Assembly (NCBI GenBank): GCA_038204185.1
Contig: JBBRDE010000014.1
Location: 1 to 34,558, forward strand
Source: Salmonirosea sp038204185
GTDB lineage: Bacteria; Bacteroidota; Bacteroidia; Cytophagales; Spirosomataceae
Length of the DNA: 34,558 bases
Direction of reading: 5' to 3'
Part shown: positions 25,427 to 32,953 of the stretch, piece after piece
Layout: each line of letters starts with the position of its first letter
How positions within the stretch are numbered: position 1 is the first letter of the stretch
The notes under the pieces: generated by a model
Told to the model about the DNA's origin: nothing
The model's database searches: none
The model's input: only the letters and a program-made list of their open reading frames with translations
Made by a program: the position numbers and the translations under genes

Positions 25427-26752
25427 CTAAGTTTTTAACTTTTTCTTCTTGGCTGCCGGGAAAAGTATGTTGTTCAAAATGAGCCGGTAGCCTGCTGATT
25501 TTGGGTGCAAATTGAGATCAGTAGGTTCCTCCCCGATGCGGTGTTGGTAGTCTTCGGGATCATGACCTCCATAAAAAGTGAAAAAGCCTTTGCCATAGGT
25601 TCCATGAATATAGCGGGCTTCACCGGCCTGCTTGGTTTCGGCCAAAATCACCACATCAGGCTTGATATACTGATTCTTGAAAGCAGTGGTTTGGCCTAGA
25701 AATCCTTTAATCAAAGTCTCGTGGTTCTGCGTAAGCATGGTTGGGATGGGGTCCCACTTGGCCGAAAACTGGAAAAGGGTAAAATAGTCGTTATCCTCGT
25801 TCATTTCCCTTTCCTGCGGTTGATTGTCGATGGTGGAAAATTCGATGATGTAAGGGTCGGTGTAGGTTTTGAAATCCTTGAAAGCAAAGGTGCTTTCAAA
25901 ATTAAGTTTGTTATTGGCTGCGGGGTCAGCCGGATCACCATCGTAGGGTGACTCTACAATATCCACGCCCTCTGCGGCAATAGCCAGGTCAAAGGTATCA
26001 GTGGCATTGCACATAGCAAACATGAATCCACCGCCGGCCACGAATTCCTGAATCCTTTTTACAACTGCCGACTTCATCTGCGATACTTTGGAATAACTGA
26101 ATTTTTCGGCAATCTGCTCGGCCTCCCGCTTCTGTTCACGATACCAGGGATAATCCTTAAAGGTGTAAAACTTACCGTACTGGCCTGTGAAATCTTCGTG
26201 GTGAAGGTGCAGCCAGTCATATTCGGGCAGTTTGCCTTTGAGCACCTCTTCGTCAAATACAACGTCGTAAGGAATTTCGGCGTAGGCAAGTACCATAGTA
26301 ACGGCATCGTCCCAGGGTTGCTTTGACTTGGGCGAGTACACAGCAATACGGGGTGCTTTTTGGAGCTTGACAGCATCCATATTCGCATCGGGCGCGGCAA
26401 TTACACCCAGAATCTGACTGGCCTGACCTTCCGATATTACGTCGAAACTTACGCCCCGAATGGTCATTTCGGTCGCAAATTTTTGGGAATAGGTTACCAT
26501 AAAACTACCTCCCCGGTAATTGAGCAACCAGTCAAGTTCAGTGTTGTAGGCTTTCAAAATCCAGAAGGCTACCCCGTAGGCTTTTAAGTGGTTTTTTTGG
26601 GTAGCATCCATCGGAATTAGCAACCGATTGGCCATGGAATAGGTGGATATGGCCAATAAAATGATAAGCGGAACAAACAGCCGTACCATCGGTTTGAATT
26701 TTTGTCGCATCCTGTGCAGCTTTACCTTATTAAAGTTTTTAATATGTTTCAT
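25427..26752 (-). CDS. Conserved exported Bacteroidetes protein with a class-I glutamine-amidotransferase-like core (often labelled 'asparagine synthetase B')
   Basis: From 26752 it has 441 residues. Starts at 26779 and 26710 are also in frame; 26779 would leave only 11 bases to the divergent gene. The N-terminus carries a signal-like helix (MVRLFVPLIILLAISTYSMA). The centre (IAVYSPKSKQPWDDAVTMVL, YDWLHLHHEDFTGQYGKF, FVAGGGFMFAMCNATDT) looks like a flavodoxin-like, GATase1/ThuA-type fold with a cysteine at the nucleophile elbow. Near the C-terminus GKGFFTFYGGHDPEDYQH supports the same fold. Database entries often call this family asparagine synthetase B, but no AsnB N-terminal Cys2 amidotransferase and no SGGxDS ATP-pyrophosphatase motif is present, so that name is not supported. 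The function is unknown. Confidence 0.7.
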   Translation of the reverse strand: MKHIKNFNKVKLHRMRQKFKPMVRLFVPLIILLAISTYSMANRLLIPMDATQKNHLKAYGVAFWILKAYNTELDWLLNYRGGSFMVTYSQKFATEMTIRGVSFDVISEGQASQILGVIAAPDANMDAVKLQKAPRIAVYSPKSKQPWDDAVTMVLAYAEIPYDVVFDEEVLKGKLPEYDWLHLHHEDFTGQYGKFYTFKDYPWYREQKREAEQIAEKFSYSKVSQMKSAVVKRIQEFVAGGGFMFAMCNATDTFDLAIAAEGVDIVESPYDGDPADPAANNKLNFESTFAFKDFKTYTDPYIIEFSTIDNQPQEREMNEDNDYFTLFQFSAKWDPIPTMLTQNHETLIKGFLGQTTAFKNQYIKPDVVILAETKQAGEARYIHGTYGKGFFTFYGGHDPEDYQHRIGEEPTDLNLHPKSAGYRLILNNILFPAAKKKKLKT

Positions 26753-26796
26753 AACGAAATTTATACAAATATTGTGCAAAAAGCACAGTTTTGCCC

Positions 26797-28041
26797 ATGA
26801 ATATAAAAGAAAACATTAGTGAAAGCCTGCGGTCAATTCAATCCAATATGTTGAGAACCGTACTGACCGCATTGATTATTGCCATTGGCATTACCTCCCT
26901 GGTTGGAATCCTGACCGCCATCGACGGAATCCAGAGCTCGGTCAACAGCAGCTTCGCCGATCTGGGGGCCAATACATTCAATGTTACCAACTACCTCCAG
27001 AATCAGCGGCGTTCCGGAGGAAGGCGCCAGAAACAATTTGCAAATATTGATTACCATCAAGCTACCCAGTTCGCCACCTACTTCCGGAAAGATTTTGATG
27101 CCAACGTTTCCCTAGCGACAAATGTGGGGGGGGCTATTCAGGTGAAGTATCGATCTAAAAAGACGAATCCGAATGTTCGAATCCTTGGTGCGGATCAGGA
27201 CTATCTTGGTATTAAGGGTTATTCGGTGAGCAGTGGACGGAATTTTAACAAGTCAGATCTTGAGAATTCGTTGAACGTGGCTATCGTGGGGCAGGAAATA
27301 GTCAACAATCTTTTCGAGCGCGAGGATCCGTTGAACAAAGTGATCAGCTTCATGGGAGGAAGATTCAAGATTATAGCCATCCTTGAGAAAAAAGGATCAC
27401 TCGGAGGAGGCACCGATGCCGACCGACTTATTATGGTACCCCTGGAGACAGGTAGAGCGCTGGCGGCTAACCGGGCACTCACCTTTGAAATAACCGCTTC
27501 GGCACCCAAAGTCAATGACAGCGAATACGTCATTGAAGAAGCTAGAGGGCTTATGCGCAGGGTGCGGGGGGATGCTCTGGGAAAACAGGATTCGTTCGTA
27601 ATTCAGCGAGCGGACGCTTTGGCCAAAGACTTCGAGGATATAACGGGTTATCTGCGGATTGGGGGCTTTGGGATAGGAATTATTACACTACTGGGAGCAT
27701 CCATTGCCCTCATGAACATCATGATGGTTTCCGTTACCGAACGTACCCGCGAAATTGGCATCCGAAAATCGCTGGGAGCCACCCCTAGGGTCATTCGATT
27801 ACAATTTCTCATTGAAGCCATCATCATCTGCATCTTTGGTGGTTTGGCCGGCCTGGTGCTGGGCATCGGAATCGGTAATATAATTTCTACCACCATCAGC
27901 ACCGACAGCCAATTTATTGTACCCTGGTTCTGGATGTTGATGGGTATTCTGGTGTGTATATTTGTGGGAGTAATTGCGGGAATATACCCAGCCATAAAAG
28001 CTTCTCGCTTAGACCCGATCGAAGCCCTACGTTACGAATAA
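26797..28041 (+). CDS. MacB-like ABC transporter permease (FtsX domain)
   Basis: A 414-residue permease with the MacB/LolC layout. There is an N-terminal helix (TVLTALIIAIGITSLVGILTAI), a periplasmic MacB core domain of about 230 residues, and three C-terminal helices (FGIGIITLLGASIALMNIMM, IICIFGGLAGLVLGIGIGNI, MLMGILVCIFVGVIAGIYPA). The conserved VTERTREIGIRKSLGATPRVI and PAIKASRLDPIEALRYE segments identify the family. Such proteins drive efflux or move lipoproteins and peptides with a separate ATPase, which is not in the window. The ATG at 26797 is preferred over 26791. A TTTTGCCC just before it could be a promoter with almost no leader, which is uncertain. Confidence 0.9.
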   Translation: MNIKENISESLRSIQSNMLRTVLTALIIAIGITSLVGILTAIDGIQSSVNSSFADLGANTFNVTNYLQNQRRSGGRRQKQFANIDYHQATQFATYFRKDFDANVSLATNVGGAIQVKYRSKKTNPNVRILGADQDYLGIKGYSVSSGRNFNKSDLENSLNVAIVGQEIVNNLFEREDPLNKVISFMGGRFKIIAILEKKGSLGGGTDADRLIMVPLETGRALAANRALTFEITASAPKVNDSEYVIEEARGLMRRVRGDALGKQDSFVIQRADALAKDFEDITGYLRIGGFGIGIITLLGASIALMNIMMVSVTERTREIGIRKSLGATPRVIRLQFLIEAIIICIFGGLAGLVLGIGIGNIISTTISTDSQFIVPWFWMLMGILVCIFVGVIAGIYPAIKASRLDPIEALRYE

Positions 28042-28063
28042 GAAAATATTTTGGGATCGGATG

Positions 28064-28093
28064 TTGTGAAATAGCCTAATCCGCCTAATTTTG
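28064..28093 (+). promoter_or_regulatory. Promoter of tRNA-Leu
   Basis: TTG at 28064-28066, then 19 bases, then TAATTTTG at 28086-28093: a good match to the Bacteroidetes -33/-7 pair TTTG-N19-TAnnTTTG. The tRNA begins 23 bases further on. Confidence 0.75.
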
Positions 28094-28116
28094 CAATCCC
28101 AAAGCAGAAACAAGAA

Positions 28117-28200
28117 GCCCGGATGGCGGAATTGGTAGACGCGTTGGTCTCAAACACCAATGAGGTTACACTCGTGCCGGTTCGACTCCGGCTCCGGGTA
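28117..28200 (+). tRNA. tRNA-Leu(CAA)
   Basis: Acceptor GCCCGGA pairs with TCCGGGT (last pair G-U), with discriminator A at 28200. The anticodon stem TTGGT/ACCAA encloses the loop CTCAAAC, giving anticodon CAA, which reads UUG. A long variable arm (TGAGGTTACACTCG) marks a class II tRNA. The T arm is GCCGG-TTCGACT-CCGGC. CCA is not encoded. The T arm differs by one base from that of the tRNA-like RNA at 33172. Confidence 0.96.
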
Positions 28201-28209
28201 CTTTGGAGA

Positions 28210-28235
28210 ATCCCCGCCCAGCAATGAGCGGGGAT
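28210..28235 (+). terminator. Terminator after tRNA-Leu
   Basis: An 8-base stem (ATCCCCGC with GCGGGGAT) around a 10-base loop, followed by TTATGTTT. It begins 10 bases after the tRNA and sits just before the convergent WYL gene stop at 28243. Confidence 0.7.
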
Positions 28236-28242
28236 TTATGTT

Positions 28243-29292
28243 TCATTGCCCTTCCGAGTGAGTTGAACTTTCGGCCGGTTTTGAATAGTGTCGATAAGTC
28301 GCCTCCACCTGTTCCCGTATTCTTTTTTGCAGGATTCTCGGTCCCAGCACCTTCATTTTCGAGCCGAATCCCAAAATTTCCCGTTCCAGTTCAAAATTCA
28401 GCACAACTCGTATGCTGAAAACCTTGCCGTCATTCTGCTCATGCAATATTTTTTGAGAAGCGTGTAATGGTTTAGTAATCAGATAGGGAGCCGTGGCAAG
28501 GTCCGTCCAAAGAATCACTTCACAGTTGGGCTGACCAGGTGTTTTGGTGACTCCAATTGCATCATCATAGTAGGTGGCGAGGTCGAGCTTCTCATTGGCA
28601 CGGTAGGCTTCCTCAGATGTGCTTTCCACCGAGTGGAAGCGATCCAGTGCCAGAGTCATGAGCAAGGAACGCTGCTGATGTGCCATCCCCAGCACAAACC
28701 AGCGGTTGCGGTATTCTTTTAACAAATAGGGGCTAAAACAATAGGTATTCGAATCCCGTGCCTTGAAAGATTGGTAGATTACGCACAGCGCTTTTCTGGC
28801 TACAATTGCCTTTCTTATTACCTCGATGAATACCAATCCTTTCAGATTTTCATTTTTCTCAAAGTCCACGACGGAGGGGCTACGGGTTTTCTGAGAATAG
28901 ATTTTATCTTCCAGGCGGCTCACCATCTCGCTTACATCGGCAAAGTGGCTGAACCCCTTGAACTGAATTAATAACGACGACACTTCACTCAATACCCGCA
29001 TGTCCTGCTGGCTCAGCGGGTTGTTGGTGATGCTATACTTCGGATCCTCGTAGGTGTAATATTTCTTATCGACCACCACAATCGGCGCTTCGTACCCTAG
29101 CTTGTCACTGCGCATCATCGCTAGGTCGGCCTGTATCGAACGGCGACTGACACCCTTATCAATACCCTCGTAGTCGTACAAAGCCTCCGAGCAAGCATCA
29201 ATCAAATCGTCCAGCGTCCACTTTCGATAGCGGTTTTGCAAGCAGTTGTCGATGGTACGGTAGCGGGCTAGGGCGTTGCGGTTGACGGGCAT
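28243..29292 (-). CDS. WYL-domain transcriptional regulator
   Basis: A 349-residue protein. The N-terminal part (about 1-85, LARYRTIDNCLQNRYRKWTL, then VSRRSIQADLAMMRSDKLG) is a winged-helix DNA-binding domain of the YafY/DeoR-like type. The middle and C-terminal parts (about 150-345) contain the WYL domain: ALCVIYQSFKARDSNTYCFSPYLLKEYRNRWFVLGMA, with the W-F variant of the W-Y-L strand, followed by a WCX-like C-terminal extension. WYL regulators sense ligands, in some studied cases single-stranded nucleic acid. It is divergent from the RtcB and Ro genes, so it is the obvious candidate regulator of that cassette, in the place where RtcR sits in enterobacteria. That assignment is inference. 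Confidence 0.85.
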   Translation of the reverse strand: MPVNRNALARYRTIDNCLQNRYRKWTLDDLIDACSEALYDYEGIDKGVSRRSIQADLAMMRSDKLGYEAPIVVVDKKYYTYEDPKYSITNNPLSQQDMRVLSEVSSLLIQFKGFSHFADVSEMVSRLEDKIYSQKTRSPSVVDFEKNENLKGLVFIEVIRKAIVARKALCVIYQSFKARDSNTYCFSPYLLKEYRNRWFVLGMAHQQRSLLMTLALDRFHSVESTSEEAYRANEKLDLATYYDDAIGVTKTPGQPNCEVILWTDLATAPYLITKPLHASQKILHEQNDGKVFSIRVVLNFELEREILGFGSKMKVLGPRILQKRIREQVEATYRHYSKPAESSTHSEGQ

Positions 29293-29297
29293 TTTTT

Positions 29298-29331
29298 AGT
29301 GGACAGTTGAGAGTGGATAGTTGACAGTGAT
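29298..29331. repeat. Short intergenic repeat of AGTGGATAGTTGA type
   Basis: Two imperfect tandem copies of AGTGGAYAGTTGAN. Similar copies occur after rtcB (31181-31214) and, inverted, near 20497-20520. This looks like a simple intergenic repeat family of this genome. Confidence 0.6.
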
Positions 29332-29532
29332 TTGTAAGTACCCGTAAAATGAAGTATTGTGTTCAGGTAGTTTCTGAATGGTTATCTAGGAGAGGCCACC
29401 CGTTAATAGCAGAAGGTACCATCCCCCACAATATACGCCCCGGCGGGGCCGAACTGTCGAGACATAATCGGTTTTAACTCTAAAATCTCTCGCTGCTTTT
29501 TTTGCAAACTTTTTGAAAAAATAATGAAAAAA

Positions 29533-29576
29533 ATTTCAACTACGCAAAAAGACTGCGCAGTTGGGATATTGTTTTG
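29533..29576 (+). promoter_or_regulatory. Conserved activator-site-like element and promoter core upstream of rtcB
   Basis: The 28-base element at 29533-29560 contains ATTTCAA, TACGCA and the palindrome CTGCGCAG. It matches the element before the Ro gene (31252-31279) at 24 of 28 positions. In both, exactly 12 bases separate it from a TTTG that can serve as the -7 core (29573-29576). Inside the element, CTACGCA and CTGCGCA are direct repeats 13 bases apart. No -33 TTTG is seen: the element occupies that region, which suggests an activator-dependent promoter. Confidence 0.75.
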
Positions 29577-29722
29577 TACTGACCATTAGACAATAGGTGG
29601 GTAAGCAACGAGAGTTTGCCTTGGAATATGACTCAATATGTTGGTTATATTATTGAATATTAGAATTTTATAGTACAGTGTCCAGATATCAAATCTCCAA
29701 AATCTAGCATCTATATAAAATC

Positions 29723-31177
29723 ATGGAAAAGGAAAAAATAAGAAACTCCGAACTGAGCAAACTAGGCATCAACGACCTGGAATTGCTGGTCGCTTTCAGT
29801 CAGGTAGCCAATGGATTGTTGAAACACGAGGTGATGGACAAACCGTCGGTGCTGGCCAATCTGGAAGCTTTGATAGACGACCCTACTCCCTACGCTTTGA
29901 AGAAAAGTGGCAAATTTAAAAATATTGCCGATCAGGTCATGCAATTGCGGCGCGAAGGTAAATTTATCAAACAACCGCGTCAGGTACATGAGTTGAAAAA
30001 AGGGATGTCGGATTTTCCGGTCTTTGGTTTGGAACATATCGAAGTGGGGGCTCTGACGCAGATGAAAACCGCCATGCAACTACCCATTGCTGAGGCCGGT
30101 GCCCTCATGCCGGATGCCCATCCGGGCTACGTTCTGCCAATCGGCGGGGTACTGGCCACGCGGGCCGGTACGATAATCCCCTACGCCGTGGGCGTGGATA
30201 TTGCCTGCCGCATGTGTTTGAGTATCTACGATCTGCCTGCTGAAGCGGTGGATTTGGAAAAAGATACATTACAGAAGATGCTTCAGAAACACACGCATTT
30301 CGGCATGGGTTGCAAGTCGGATGTACGGCTTGACACAACTTTATTCGATCGACCCGAATGGGGCGAGGTAAAGCTGGTTCGACACCTGAAAGATAAAGCG
30401 TACGCGCAGCTAGGTACATCCGGCACGGGGAATCATTTTGTGGAGTGGGGTGAGTTGACGATTGCCGAAAATGCCCTGGAAGGCATTCCGGCGGGTAGGT
30501 ACCTGGCCTTGCTGTCGCACTCGGGTTCGCGGGGCTTTGGGGGAAATATAGCCAACGCCTACTCGGCTATTGCTATGAAGAAAACGACACTACCGAAGGA
30601 AGCCCGGCATTTGGCGTGGCTGGATTTGGGAACGGAGGAAGGGCAGGAGTACTGGCTCGCCATGAACCTGGCGGGGGATTATGCCTCGGCCAATCACCAC
30701 GAAATCCACAACAAAATTGCCCGGGCCCTGAACCTCGAACCGATCATGCGCATCGAGAATCATCACAATTTTGCCTGGAAGGAACAACTTTCCGGCGGCA
30801 CCGAAGTGATGGTTCACCGGAAGGGTGCGACGCCCGCGGGGAAGGGGGTACTTGGAATCATTCCGGGTTCGATGAGCACGCCGGGCTTTGTGGTGCGGGG
30901 AAAGGGCGAAACAAGCTCTCTCCATTCGGCTGGGCACGGAGCGGGTCGATTAATGAGTCGAAGCGCGGCTTTCAAAAATATTAACAAGGCAGAGGTTGCC
31001 GCGAATTTGATCGAAAAGCGCATCACGCTCATGGGCTCGGACCTGGATGAAGCACCAATGGTGTACAAAGACATTCACGCTGTCATGGCCGCGCAAACGG
31101 ATTTGGTGGAGGTACTGGCCGAGTTTCAGCCTAGGATTGTCCGCATGGCGGACTCTCGGGAAAAACCTGAGGATTGA
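29723..31177 (+). CDS. rtcB: RtcB-family RNA ligase
   Basis: The protein has 484 residues and belongs to the family that joins RNA 2',3'-cyclic phosphate or 3'-phosphate ends to 5'-OH ends using GTP and Mn2+. Metal and active-site motifs: PDAHPGYVLPIGGV, VGVDIACRM (Asp159, Cys162; the common form is VGYDIGCGM), GTSGTGNHFVEWGEL, LLSHSGSRGFGG, ENHHNFAWKE, and the C-terminal GSMSTPGFVVRGKG with HSAGHGAGRLMSR, which holds the guanylylated histidine. All expected His/Cys/Asp ligands are present, so it should be active. The ATG lacks a Shine-Dalgarno, as is usual here. It is followed by the Ro gene in the same direction after 150 bases that include a separate promoter-like element. RtcA is not in the window. 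Confidence 0.93.
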   Translation: MEKEKIRNSELSKLGINDLELLVAFSQVANGLLKHEVMDKPSVLANLEALIDDPTPYALKKSGKFKNIADQVMQLRREGKFIKQPRQVHELKKGMSDFPVFGLEHIEVGALTQMKTAMQLPIAEAGALMPDAHPGYVLPIGGVLATRAGTIIPYAVGVDIACRMCLSIYDLPAEAVDLEKDTLQKMLQKHTHFGMGCKSDVRLDTTLFDRPEWGEVKLVRHLKDKAYAQLGTSGTGNHFVEWGELTIAENALEGIPAGRYLALLSHSGSRGFGGNIANAYSAIAMKKTTLPKEARHLAWLDLGTEEGQEYWLAMNLAGDYASANHHEIHNKIARALNLEPIMRIENHHNFAWKEQLSGGTEVMVHRKGATPAGKGVLGIIPGSMSTPGFVVRGKGETSSLHSAGHGAGRLMSRSAAFKNINKAEVAANLIEKRITLMGSDLDEAPMVYKDIHAVMAAQTDLVEVLAEFQPRIVRMADSREKPED

Positions 31178-31180
31178 AAA

Positions 31181-31214
31181 ATAGTGGATAGTTGATAGTG
31201 GAGAATGGATAGTG
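31181..31214. repeat. Short intergenic repeat of AGTGGATAGTTGA type, second site
   Basis: ATAGTGGATAGTTGATAGTGG followed by AGAATGGATAGTG lies just after the rtcB stop. It is the same repeat family as at 29298-29331, so rtcB is flanked by it on both sides. Confidence 0.6.
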
Positions 31215-31251
31215 CAAGTTCTTCGGTGAGGTTTAAAAAAAACTCGAAATG

Positions 31252-31295
31252 ATTTCAAGTACGCAGATAGGCTGCGCAGGAGGGCGCAAACTTTG
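31252..31295 (+). promoter_or_regulatory. Conserved activator-site-like element and promoter core upstream of the Ro gene
   Basis: The element at 31252-31279 contains ATTTCAA, TACGCA and CTGCGCAG. It differs from the rtcB element at 4 of 28 positions. The TTTG core lies at 31292-31295, again 12 bases away. Transcription should begin near 31302, leaving a leader of about 25 bases that contains the ribosome binding site. Confidence 0.75.
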
Positions 31296-31314
31296 TATCA
31301 CCAAGCAATGTAAG

Positions 31315-31322
31315 AAAGGAGG
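31315..31322 (+). promoter_or_regulatory. Strong Shine-Dalgarno of the Ro gene
   Basis: AAAGGAGG lies five bases before the ATG at 31328. Perfect Shine-Dalgarno sequences are rare in Bacteroidetes, and none of the neighbouring genes has one; rtcB, for instance, has an A/T-rich leader instead. This decides the start of the Ro gene. Confidence 0.8.
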
Positions 31323-31327
31323 AAATC

Positions 31328-32905
31328 ATGAAATTCAACACAAAAAGTACGGATACAACGCTGACCGTCAATTACGAAGGTGAAAAGGCGTTTGTTGTGG
31401 ACGCAGCGATGCAGCTTTATTCCGCGGTAGTGACCTGGTCGCTGAACGATACATTCTATGAAAAAAGCAATCAACGTTTGCTGCGGGTACGTGCTCTGAT
31501 TTCGCAAAACGATCCCGTCTTTGTAGCGCAGTTGGCGGTGTACGCCCGGCAAAAGATGTACATGCGCTCCGCACCGCTGGTCTTGGTGACGGAGTTGGCC
31601 AAAATCCATACGGGCGATAATCTGGTAGCCCGGACGACCGCCGCAGTGGTGGCGCGTGCCGACGAGATTACGGAGTTGCTGGCTTGCTACCAATTGCTCA
31701 ACAAGCGGAAAGGTACCAAGAAACTGAATCGTATTTCGAAGCAAATCCAGAAAGGATTGGCCGCTGCCTTCAACCGTTTTGACGAGTATCAGTTTGCCAA
31801 ATACAACCGCGATACGGAGGTGAAGTTGCGCGACGCCCTGTTTCTGGTACATCCGAAGGCGAAAGATGAAGCACAGAAAGCTTTGTTCGACAAAATCGCG
31901 AACAACGCTTTGGCTACGCCCTACACCTGGGAAACTGAATTGTCAGCATTGGGACAGGTAGGGTACCCTAATGAAATGGCCAGGAAGTTTGCCTTTAAAC
32001 AAAAATGGGAAGAGTTAATCGATAGCAAAAAGCTGGGCTACATGGCGTTGCTGTGTAACTTGCGTAACCTGTTGGAAGCCGAAATGTCGTATGACCACGT
32101 GCAGAAGGTTTGCCAAACGCTGGCTTCCGCAGAAAACGTTGCTCGGGCAAAGCAATTTCCCTTCAGGTATCTTTCGGCGTATCGTGAGTTGCAGTACACA
32201 ACCACAGAGGAAGTAATGATGGGGATGAGCGGTACAGGGAAAAGTATGTTTTCTGGAAATTGGGACCATAACGGGGAAATTCTGGAAGCGCTTGAAGCGG
32301 CCATTGTCCAAAGTGTCGCCACAATTTCGGGATTCGACCACAAAACCCGCGTGTTGCTGGCCTGCGATGTGTCAGGCTCCATGTATTTGCCAATATCCCC
32401 CAAGTCGAAGGTACTCTTGTTCGACGTAGGTCTGGTTCTGGCCATGCTGCTCCAAACCCGATGTCGGAATGTGGAAGTTGGTATGTTTGGCGATACGTGG
32501 AAAACCATTGCCGTGCCAAAAAGTAACGTATTGGCCAATGTGCAGAAATTTTATCAACGGGCGGGCGAGGTAGGCTATTCGACCAACGGGTACCTGGTGA
32601 TTCAGGATTTGATGCAAAGAAAGCAGGTCATGGACAAGGTGATGATTTTTACCGATTGTCAGCTGTGGAATAGTACCCAGGGAAATGAGCATATCCAAGC
32701 CTTGTGGCAGCAGTACCGCTGCGAGGTAGCCCCCGAGGCCCGGCTGTATCTGTTCGATTTGGCGGGCTACGGACAATCACCCGTGCGAATGATGCAGGAG
32801 GGAGTGTACCTGCTGGCCGGATGGAGCGATAAAGTATTTGGGATGCTGGATGCTCTGGAGAATGGAAAAGCAGCGTTGGAGGAGATACGGGCTGTAACAA
32901 TTTAA
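31328..32905 (+). CDS. rsr: Ro60/Rsr-family RNA-binding protein (TROVE domain plus vWA domain)
   Basis: A 525-residue bacterial Ro60 homologue, which forms a HEAT-repeat ring that binds Y RNA on its outside and single-stranded 3' ends of misfolded RNA in its central hole. The TROVE region covers about residues 15-325 (VWSL/VARQK-like repeats, KLNRISKQIQKGLAAAFNRFDEYQFAKYN, RDALFLVHPKA). The C-terminal von Willebrand A domain begins near residue 338. Its metal-ion site (MIDAS) is complete: DVSGS at 347-351, Thr419 in YSTNGY, and Asp443 in FTDCQ. It lies directly upstream of two Y-like RNAs and downstream of rtcB, the arrangement known from Salmonella rsr-yrl-rtcBA, and shares a control element with rtcB. 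Confidence 0.95.
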   Translation: MKFNTKSTDTTLTVNYEGEKAFVVDAAMQLYSAVVTWSLNDTFYEKSNQRLLRVRALISQNDPVFVAQLAVYARQKMYMRSAPLVLVTELAKIHTGDNLVARTTAAVVARADEITELLACYQLLNKRKGTKKLNRISKQIQKGLAAAFNRFDEYQFAKYNRDTEVKLRDALFLVHPKAKDEAQKALFDKIANNALATPYTWETELSALGQVGYPNEMARKFAFKQKWEELIDSKKLGYMALLCNLRNLLEAEMSYDHVQKVCQTLASAENVARAKQFPFRYLSAYRELQYTTTEEVMMGMSGTGKSMFSGNWDHNGEILEALEAAIVQSVATISGFDHKTRVLLACDVSGSMYLPISPKSKVLLFDVGLVLAMLLQTRCRNVEVGMFGDTWKTIAVPKSNVLANVQKFYQRAGEVGYSTNGYLVIQDLMQRKQVMDKVMIFTDCQLWNSTQGNEHIQALWQQYRCEVAPEARLYLFDLAGYGQSPVRMMQEGVYLLAGWSDKVFGMLDALENGKAALEEIRAVTI

Positions 32906-32916
32906 GCGATAGGCAC

Positions 32917-32940
32917 GGGGAGGACAATCCGGTTCTCCCC
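32917..32940 (+). other. GC-rich hairpin between the Ro gene and the first Y-like RNA
   Basis: GGGGAGGAC and GTTCTCCCC pair (9 pairs, one G-U) around the loop AATCCG. It begins 11 bases after the Ro stop. It has no following T run, so it is more likely an RNA processing or stability element than a terminator. A second GC hairpin lies at the same relative place before the second RNA. Confidence 0.55.
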
Positions 32941-32953
32941 ATATCAAAGAAAT

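Larger units (their letters stand above)
29293..29722. other. 430-base divergent regulatory region between the WYL regulator and rtcB
   Basis: No gene is present. Contents: a simple AGTGGATAGTTGA-type repeat (29298-29331), a GC hairpin GCCCC-GGC-GGGGC (29437-29449), an A/T-rich tract, the conserved 28-base element with a TTTG core (29533-29576), and an AT-rich leader of about 140 bases before rtcB. No -7 consensus was found for the WYL gene. Confidence 0.6.
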
